Shown one piece after another: positions 9,913 to 17,300 of a stretch of 64,000 nt of DNA. The stretch's first letter is position 1. Each line of letters starts with the position of its first letter. The stretch lies in NCBI RefSeq assembly GCF_002368035.1, contig NZ_AP018222.1, positions 1,311,630 through 1,375,629 on the forward strand, in the 5' to 3' direction. The notes under the pieces are model-generated. The model had not been told where the DNA came from and did not search any database. It saw only the letters and a list, made by a program, of their open reading frames with translations. The position numbers were made by a program, and so were the translations under genes. The stretch is from Nostoc linckia NIES-25. GTDB lineage: Bacteria > Cyanobacteriota > Cyanobacteriia > Cyanobacteriales > Nostocaceae.

Positions 9913-10554
9913 ATGAAAGACTTTGACGAAACTGAAGCGATTTATGTACGCGAATTGGGAATTGATGACATTTCTCCCGTTTATCATTTGGGAGAAGAGT
10001 TATTTACCAGCGATTTATATCCTTATTTATACCGCACTTGGGATGAATGGGAAGTAATTGGACTTTACAATACAGATCCAGAATATTGCCTGGTGGCTGA
10101 AAGAGACGGAGAACTAGCAGGCTTTGTTTTGGGAACCATAATTACCAAAGCATCTTGGACTTACGGTTACATTTTATGGCTGGGAGTTAGTCCTAAATTT
10201 CAGCGTCGGGGAGTAGCAGACAAATTAGTTGATAAAGTTGTCGCCCGCATGATTGAAGATGGAGCGCGGTTCATGTTAGTAGATACTGACCCCACCAATG
10301 TTTCAGCATTAAAGTTTTTTAATCGCAAAGGTTTTGGTAATATCCGCCAGCATATTTTCTTGTCGATGAATTTAAGCAAACATGAATATTATGGCAGATT
10401 AATTGATTACGAACATCAAAAAGCAGAAAGAGCAGGTTACAGGCGATCGCGTCCAGCAATTCGCGCCCGTAAACCCGATAGTGTTGCTAATGAAATATTA
10501 CTTAATCCCCTAGTGAATGAATCTCAACCTACGGAAGATCAATCGCCAATTTAA
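9913..10554 (+). CDS. GNAT-family N-acetyltransferase
   Basis: A 213-residue GNAT protein. The central beta-strand/P-loop motif for acetyl-CoA is seen as LGVSPKFQRRGVADKL (around residues 96-111), followed by VDTDPTNVSALKFFNRKGF, typical of RimI-like enzymes. The C-terminal ~50 residues are basic, then polar, and are not part of the fold. AGGA precedes the ATG. It probably acetylates a protein or small amine; the substrate cannot be deduced. A perfect palindrome directly follows its stop. Confidence 0.85.
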   Translation: MKDFDETEAIYVRELGIDDISPVYHLGEELFTSDLYPYLYRTWDEWEVIGLYNTDPEYCLVAERDGELAGFVLGTIITKASWTYGYILWLGVSPKFQRRGVADKLVDKVVARMIEDGARFMLVDTDPTNVSALKFFNRKGFGNIRQHIFLSMNLSKHEYYGRLIDYEHQKAERAGYRRSRPAIRARKPDSVANEILLNPLVNESQPTEDQSPI

Positions 10555-10560
10555 TAAAAT

Positions 10561-10586
10561 TAGAGACGCGATTAATCGCGTCTCTA
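10561..10586. repeat. Perfect 26-bp palindrome of the GACGCGATTAATCGCGTC family
   Basis: A perfect palindrome of 12-nt arms around TA, starting 7 nt after the GNAT stop codon. Related copies occur at 13172-13191 and 45206-45225, with a degenerate one near 45358-45385. All carry CTACAAG or GTACAAG on one flank. This is an interspersed hairpin repeat that may also act as a terminator here. Confidence 0.8.
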
Positions 10587-10657
10587 CAAGATTTAGCAAA
10601 TAAATTGCTTTTAAAAAACTCTAAAACTTAATTTATTACTTTCCTGAGTTTCTTTAT

Positions 10658-13078
10658 ATGCCGGAACAACAGTGGACTCTAGCAACAACAGAACAACCGC
10701 CAGAGTGGTTCATCCAAGCAGTGAAACAGCATACGCCTGCATCAAATGGAGTGTATGCAGCACAATTGTTGTGGCAACGGGGAATTAAAGAAAAATCGCA
10801 ATTATCAGCTTTTATCAACCATAAAGCTTATCAAGCAGCAAGTCCGTTTGAGTTTGGACAAGAAATGCATTTGGCGATCGCCCGCTTACAAAAAGCGCGT
10901 AATGCTGGCGAAAAAGTTGCTATTTGGGGAGATTTTGACGCTGATGGAATTACCTCCACTGCCGTACTTTGGGACGGATTGGGAGAGTTTTTTATTCAAA
11001 ATATCGAGTTAAGTTATTACATTCCCAATCGCTTAAAAGAATCTCACGGGTTGAACGATCGAGGAATTGAAAATTTAGCAAAACAAGGTTGTAAATTAAT
11101 AGTCACTTGCGATACGGGCAGCACAAATATTAATGAAATTCTTTATGCTAAAGAATTAGGTATCGATGTCATAGTCACCGACCATCACACATTACCTGAA
11201 GAACGCCCGCCAGTTACAGCAATTATTAATCCGCGATATCTGCCAAAGGAACATCGGCTATTTAATCTTTCTGGAGTGGCGGTAGCTTATAAATTGGTGG
11301 AAGCACTTTATCAAACTTTGCCTGATATTCCCCAACATCCATTAGAGGATTTATTAGATTTAGTGGCAGTAGGATTAATTGCCGACTTAGTGCAGCTAAG
11401 TGGAGATTGTCGTTATTTGGCACAGTTAGGAATTCAACGACTGCAAGCAGATTTTCAACAGCCACCCACAGCAAGACGGCGACCGGGAGTAGGGCGATTA
11501 TTAGAATTGTGCCAGAAAAGTGGCGATCGCCCCACAGATATTTCCTTCGGTTTGGGGCCTAGAATCAACGCCGTTAGCCGCATCCAAGGCGATGCTAGTT
11601 TCTGCGTCGAATTATTAACTAGCCGCGATAGCAAACGTTGTAACGAATTAGCCGAAGTTACAGAACTAGCAAACACCAGGCGCAAATCCTTGCAGAAAGA
11701 TGTACAAGCCCAAGTAGCACAAAAACTTACTCAATTAGATTTATCAACCACCAGCGTCATTGTCCTGGAAGATCCCCAATGGCCTGCTGGTGTCTTGGGC
11801 TTAGTCGCCGGACAAGTAGCACAAGAAACAGGACGCCCGACGATTTTGTTGAGTACAGAGGGAGATGAGGAGATAGGGAGATGGGGAGATGGGGAGATGA
11901 GAAGAGAATTAATTTCACCCCATCACCCCATCACCTCATCCCCCCCACTTGCAAGGGGTTCCGCCCGTTCGGTGAATTCCGTTGATTTGTATCAACTGGT
12001 GAAAGACCAAGCACATCTGTTGCACCGCTTTGGCGGACATCCTTTTGCAGCGGGTTTGAGTTTGCCGATTGAGAATATTCCTTTATTTACAGCAGCGATT
12101 AATCAGCAGTTACGGCAATCTTTGGGCGGTACAACTCTCACACCAACGGTGCAAGCAGACATAGTAGTAACAGTTGCAGACTTGGGGAAAGAGTTATTTT
12201 TAGAACTGAAATTGCTAGAACCTTGTGGAATGGGTAACCCTGTTCCCAAATTGCTAATTCAAAACTGCTGGTTTGAAAATAGTTGGCATCGCAATCAGCA
12301 AGATTGGCGAGGAAAAAAGGTACAGTACATTAAAACTGAGTTTGATATTCGGGATGATTCAACTAGAAGTTCCTTTCCTGGTATTTGGTGGGGACACTAC
12401 AAAGATGAATTGCCCATAGGCAGGTGTGATTGTATAGCTGAACTCGACTACAATACCTTTAAAAAACGCTATGAAATTAGATTAATTGCCGTCCGCCCAA
12501 GTGAAAACTCAGCACTCACTACTCAATACTTGCCATTCATCCTCGACTTACGGAATCAGGACAACTCAGCACAAACGCGATTAATCCCGTCTCTAGCTAC
12601 TTCGGCAGTAATTCTTGAACATTGTCCGACGAACTGGGATGATTTACGTGCATGGTTGCGGCGATGTTTAGCAGCAAGCAACTCAGCGTCTACGATTGAT
12701 AATCAACAACAACTAGCCATTGCTTGGTCTAAACCCAACCACCAACCACCAAAAGAAATCTGGCGAACCTTGGTTGGGATTGCTAAATATCTCAGTCGTA
12801 CCAATCAATTAGTCACTCGCGTACAACTTTTAGATAAACTTGGCATTAGCGATCACACCTTATTTTTAGGAATCAAAGCTTTAAAATATTACGGATTCAC
12901 AGTTACAAGACAAGACCGCGATTTGCAAATTACCTGGAATCCCAGCAATGTTTTTGAAACTAAGGCTGATACAGCTGTTAGAGAATTTGTAGCTGCTGTC
13001 AGCGAAGAACAATTTCAGCAAAAATACTTTGCTGAAGTACCTTTATCTACTATTACTGCCATGATTAATAGTCAGTGA
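10658..13078 (+). CDS. recJ: Single-stranded-DNA-specific exonuclease RecJ, with low-complexity insert
   Basis: A 5'-3' ssDNA exonuclease of the DHH family used in recombination and repair. DHH motifs are visible: DFDADGITS near residue 93 and VTDHHT near 174. The DHHA1 signature FGGHPFAAG lies near 458. At 806 residues it has the long C-terminal extension of cyanobacterial RecJ. Residues ~401-431, between GRPTILLSTE and ARGSARSVNS, are encoded by GGGAGAT-type purine repeats followed by C-rich complementary repeats (11855-11950), an apparent in-frame insertion. The insert falls between catalytic halves, where a loop may tolerate it. Confidence 0.95.
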   Translation: MPEQQWTLATTEQPPEWFIQAVKQHTPASNGVYAAQLLWQRGIKEKSQLSAFINHKAYQAASPFEFGQEMHLAIARLQKARNAGEKVAIWGDFDADGITSTAVLWDGLGEFFIQNIELSYYIPNRLKESHGLNDRGIENLAKQGCKLIVTCDTGSTNINEILYAKELGIDVIVTDHHTLPEERPPVTAIINPRYLPKEHRLFNLSGVAVAYKLVEALYQTLPDIPQHPLEDLLDLVAVGLIADLVQLSGDCRYLAQLGIQRLQADFQQPPTARRRPGVGRLLELCQKSGDRPTDISFGLGPRINAVSRIQGDASFCVELLTSRDSKRCNELAEVTELANTRRKSLQKDVQAQVAQKLTQLDLSTTSVIVLEDPQWPAGVLGLVAGQVAQETGRPTILLSTEGDEEIGRWGDGEMRRELISPHHPITSSPPLARGSARSVNSVDLYQLVKDQAHLLHRFGGHPFAAGLSLPIENIPLFTAAINQQLRQSLGGTTLTPTVQADIVVTVADLGKELFLELKLLEPCGMGNPVPKLLIQNCWFENSWHRNQQDWRGKKVQYIKTEFDIRDDSTRSSFPGIWWGHYKDELPIGRCDCIAELDYNTFKKRYEIRLIAVRPSENSALTTQYLPFILDLRNQDNSAQTRLIPSLATSAVILEHCPTNWDDLRAWLRRCLAASNSASTIDNQQQLAIAWSKPNHQPPKEIWRTLVGIAKYLSRTNQLVTRVQLLDKLGISDHTLFLGIKALKYYGFTVTRQDRDLQITWNPSNVFETKADTAVREFVAAVSEEQFQQKYFAEVPLSTITAMINSQ
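11855..11950. repeat. Polypurine/polypyrimidine palindromic repeat inside recJ
   Basis: Tandem GGGAGATG-like octamers (11858-11905) are followed by C-rich units (CCCCATCACC) that pair imperfectly with them. The repeat is translated as a Gly/Asp/Glu-rich then Pro/His/Ser-rich insert without breaking the frame. Confidence 0.7.
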
Positions 13079-13168
13079 TAAAGCGATTCAGATTTGACAT
13101 GGCGGCCAAATCAATAATTCATACGAATTCAATTAATAATTGCGACATGATTGTGACGCATCTTTAGC

Positions 13169-13396
13169 TCAAGACGCGATGAATCGCGTCTCTACAAGTT
13201 GTGTGTTTGTCCATTGTTTTGCAAATGCCAAAGCTGCTTTAATGCCTTCATCAGTAAGTCGCAGATGCGCTTCGAGTATTTGCTGAGGTGTTTCACCAGC
13301 AGCAAGTTTTTCAAGAATTAACTCAACTGTAATACGAGTTCCTGATACGACAGGTTTGCCCATCATTATTTTTGGATCGGATACGAATTTTTCCAT
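13169..13396 (-). CDS. DUF433 family protein, C-terminus supplied by a palindromic repeat
   Basis: A 75-residue protein with the DUF433 pattern: DPKIMMGKPVVSGTRITV, then ILEKLAAGETPQQILEAH. DUF433 proteins are small winged-helix-like proteins often paired with PIN-like toxins (the DUF5615 type); no such partner is visible on either side. The last nine residues (LVETRFIAS) and the run-in to the stop are encoded by the interspersed palindrome at 13172-13191, so the native C-terminus has probably been replaced or extended. It is orphaned between recJ and DUF4351 remnants. Confidence 0.8.
   Translation of the reverse strand: MEKFVSDPKIMMGKPVVSGTRITVELILEKLAAGETPQQILEAHLRLTDEGIKAALAFAKQWTNTQLVETRFIAS
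13172..13191. repeat. AGACGCGAT-GA-ATCGCGTCT palindrome inside the DUF433 gene end
   Basis: Perfect 9-bp arms around GA, followed by CTACAAG as in the copy at 10561. On the minus strand it is translated and is immediately followed by the gene's TGA stop. Confidence 0.85.
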
Positions 13397-13703
13397 AAAT
13401 TAGGATTATTTGGATAGATGATTAAATTAATATATATAATGCGATACACCGTTGGCAGAGGGTGTGCTTAGATGTTAAGCAGTAAATTCAGATTATGTAT
13501 TTTAGCATGTAGCTATAGCAGCTTTTAGTGCTAAGACTTTATAGTTTAGGCAGATTTTAGATGCGATCGCTCAAGGTAAAGATTTTTAGCGATCGCATCC
13601 GTAACTTGGTAGAAGCGATCGCTTGCGCCAATTATCTACTGTATTAAAGAAGTAGCATACGGAGTTTTGGGAAGAATTTAAGCAATTTGAACAGGAGCGT
13701 ACT
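13397..13703. other. Intergenic region with HIP1-containing inverted repeat
   Basis: About 300 nt. It holds a perfect 12-bp inverted repeat, GATGCGATCGCT (13560-13571) and AGCGATCGCATC (13588-13599), each arm carrying a HIP1 octamer, plus a third HIP1 nearby at 13616. From about 13657 a short open stretch in frame with the next ATG (HTEFWEEFKQFEQERT) looks like the residue of a longer gene upstream of DUF4351. Confidence 0.5.
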
Positions 13704-13935
13704 ATGAGTTACATTACCACAGGCGAACGCATTGGCTACGAACGCGGACAGCAAGAACTAGTTCTACGGCTACTACAAAAACGAGTAGGAGAGTTACCCG
13801 AAGAAATCAAAAAGCAAGTACAGTCTCTTTCACTACAAGATTTAGAAGCACTAGGGGAAGCTTTGTTAGATTTTGCAACATATTGATGATTTGCTCAATT
13901 GGCTACAAGCACATCTCAATGAAACTGAAAATTAG
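13657..13935 (+). pseudogene. DUF4351 C-terminal remnant, copy 1 (frameshifted)
   Basis: From the ATG at 13704 it encodes MSYITTGERIGYERGQQELV followed by LLQKRVGELPEEIKKQVQSL, the DUF4351 domain that ends Rpn-family PD-(D/E)XK nuclease/transposase proteins. The reading frame is open slightly upstream (FWEEFKQFEQERT) but is cut by a TAG just before 13657, so the nuclease part is missing. Compared with copy 2, one extra T near 13882 shifts the frame and creates a premature stop at 13884-13886, after which homology continues (DDLLNWLQ-like) to about 13935. Confidence 0.75.
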
Positions 13936-13998
13936 CTATCTTCGCAGCTTCACGAAGTTACCGCACCTGTAGTTAGCAAATTTGAACAGGAGCGTACT

Positions 13999-14229
13999 AT
14001 GAGTTACATTACCACAGGCGAATGCATTGGCTACGAACGCGGACAACAGGAACTCGTTCTACGGCAACTACAAAAACGAGTAGGAGAGTTACCCGAAGAA
14101 GTGAAAAAGCAAGTACAGTCTCTTTCACTGCAAGAGTTAGAAGCACTTGGGGAAGCCTTGTTGGATTTTACAACAATAGATGATTTGCTCGATTGGCTAC
14201 AACAACATCTCAATCAAACTGAAAATTAG
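13999..14229 (+). pseudogene. DUF4351 C-terminal remnant, copy 2 (frame intact)
   Basis: A 76-codon frame with the same DUF4351 sequence as copy 1, offset by exactly 295 nt, and reading through to the natural end (IDDLLDWLQQHLNQTEN). It is about 90% identical to copy 1 and preceded by the same 20 nt, so it arose by tandem duplication. It lacks the nuclease domain normally fused to DUF4351, so I treat it as a remnant, although a small protein could still be made. Confidence 0.7.
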
Positions 14230-14314
14230 TTGTTGCATTTTTTAAAGTTATTGTTTGAGTCGATGGAGTGCGATCGCTTAACTCAGGCATCATACTTATA
14301 AACATTGTTCTCCA

Positions 14315-17300
14315 TCACCTATCAGAACACAAGGCGCGATCGCTTTTCATCACTTTCTGATTAGTCTGCAAATAATCATGCAGTAAATCGCAACCCTGTG
14401 CCACCAATTTATCCAGTTTGATATCTGCTAAATCCTGGAAAATCACCGTACCACTGGCACTTCCCACAGCTAAAGTCTTGCCATCAGGACTGAAACTGAT
14501 GCTGGTTAACTCGTCTTTATAACCTTTCAAAGCAATTAACAATGTTCCATCGCGGTTCCAAATTCTCACTTTGTCATCGCTGGAGGCTGCTAGAGTTTTA
14601 CCATCTGAACTAAAGCTGACACTGATGAAACTATCACCATCCCCACTAAGATTAGTTAGCAACTCACCGTCTCGATTCCAAATCTTCACTGTGCTATCAA
14701 TACTAACTGAGGCGAGAATTTGACTATCAGGCGACCAAGCTACCCCATTTACTCGGCGGCTATGTCCGGTCAATGTTTGTATCAATTTACCATCTCTACT
14801 CCATAGTTTCACTGTTTTGTCATCGCTAGCTGAGGCTATGAATTTGCCATCAGGGCTAAAACTTACCCAGTTGACTGCATCTTGATGTCCCTGCAAGGTG
14901 TTGAGCAGTATAGCGTTACGGCTCCAAAGCTTTACTGTTTTATCTTTACTAGCTGATGCAATTACTTGAGCATCAGCTGACCAAGCTACAGCCAATACTG
15001 TATCATTATGACCTTGTAACGTATGGAGCAATTCGCCACTCCGGCTCCACAACTTTACTGTTTTATCCTTACTCGCTGAGGCAATTATTTTACCATCAGG
15101 GCTAAAACTAACGCCCCAAACTTGACTTTGATGCCCAGTGAAAGTACGGTACAATTTACCTTCTCGATTGAAAAGTTTTACAGTTTTGTCTCGACTGGCT
15201 GCGGCTAAAGTGCGGCCTCCAGGGCTAAAACTGATACTCGTCACCCAATCGTTGTTATCGGTTTTGGGTTTTCGCAGTAGCACATCGTCCCAACGCCAGA
15301 GTTTAACGGTTTTGTCCCGACTTGCAGAAGCGAGGGTGCGACCGTCTGGGCTGAAACTAACGCTATTCACCCAATTATTATGTCCCCTAAGGGTACCGAG
15401 CAACACACCTTCAGTACTCCAAAGTTTGAGGGTTTCGTCGGTACTTGCAGAGGCGATGATGTTACCATCGGGGCTGAAACTGACGCTGGTAACTCCTGCA
15501 CTATGCCCTGATAAAGTTCTCTGGAGGTTGCCTTCTAAACTCCACAATTTGATAGTCTGGTCTAAACTAGCGGAAGCAATTGTTTTACCATCGGGCGACC
15601 AAGCCACACTTAAAACTGCATCGTCATGACCTGGAAAGGTTCTCAGTAACTCACCGTCTCTACTCCAAAGCTTGATGGTGTTGTCAGCACTCCCAGAAGC
15701 AATGGTTTGTCCGTCGGGCGACCAAGCAACAGCCAAAACCGCACTGTTATGTCCGTCTAAGGTTTTGAGTAATTTACCGTCCTGAGTCCAAAGTTTTATC
15801 GTCTTGTCTGTACTCGCCGAAGCAATAAGTTGACTGTCGGGACTGAAACTCACACTATTCACCACACCTTGATGTCCTAATAAAGTGGCTAGGAGTTGAC
15901 CGTCCCGAAGATTCCACAGTTTCACTGTTTTATCTTGACTGGCGGAAGCAATAATTTGGCTATCGGGACTGAAACTGATGCTATTGACTACATCTTTATG
16001 TCCTGACAAAGTTTTGACCAAGCTACCATCAAGCCCCCAGATTTTAATTGTAGTGTCTGCACTGGCTGAGGCAATTAAAGGGCTATGGCGGCTAAATATA
16101 ACACTGTTTACCCCAGATATATGCCCGTCGAAACGATTATATTCTCTTACCCCCGAAACCGCTTGATAGAGAGCCGTCAGCACTTGCTCTCTGGTATTGG
16201 AATCTACCCAGATTGTTTGTTGTAATTTTTTCCCAGCTTTTATACCTTCTTTTAAAGCATCAATACCTTTTTGTGAGGCAAATAAAGCTTCGCTGGATAC
16301 ACTTAAGGTTTTAATTTCACTATCTATTGCTGTAACGATGGAAACGCTTAAACCAAATATCGCCAACACAGAAGCAGTCAAAGCAATTTTTAAAGAACGA
16401 TTTAATTTAGCTTCGCTGAGTCTTTGTTTTTCTTGACTTTCTGCTAGTTTAGCTGTTAACTCTTTTTCTTTAAGTTCAGCTCGCAATTGCTCAATTTCTA
16501 ACTGACTTAATTCTTCACGTTTTTGTAACTCCCGCAATTCTGTTAATAAACCCAATCCCTGTTGCGGATGAGTATCTATTAATTTGGTTGGCTGCTTTTT
16601 TTGGCTCAACTCACTTTTTAGTCGCTCAATTTCAGCTTGACTTTGCTCTACTTTTTGGCGTAGTTGGTTGAGTTGGACTTGTAAGCTTGATTCCTGTTGT
16701 TGCAAGTAGCGAATTAAGTCTACTAAATAATCGTGAATGAGTTGATAGCGTTCTGGCACGTCGGGAAAAAGAACCACTAACCCAGAGCGGACTAAAATAT
16801 CTAAAATTAATTCTAGTTTGCTAGCATCTTCTAACTCTGTTAATTGTGCCGCTAATTCAGCGCGAGTTTTAAAAGGTCGATTGTTGCTTTCATCTGTTAA
16901 CAAATATAAAACTAGTAAAGCTGCTCGTTCATTTTCCGGGCCGCAGTCTTTGATTAATTCTTTGATATATCGCTCAATTAGTTTGTTGGGTCTATATGGC
17001 TGATATTCTTCCAAGGTGGTAATTCGTTCATCTTGGATTTGCGCTCCCACAACTTGCAATTCAATGGGGCGGACTTCTCCAAATTCTGTGGATAAATCTG
17101 AAATTAGGGCATCGATTAAGGCAGGCTCTAAGTGTAACTGAGAACGCTCTGTCAACTTTTTGATAATTGCTTTTGCATATTCTGGCGAGAAGTTATTTAA
17201 TTGGTAACGGATATTTTTATCCAGAATATTATTGTTAATTGCTTCTAGAGAAGAAAGATGTTTAAAGTCTAATAAACGATGTAAATAATCTTCTCGTAAA

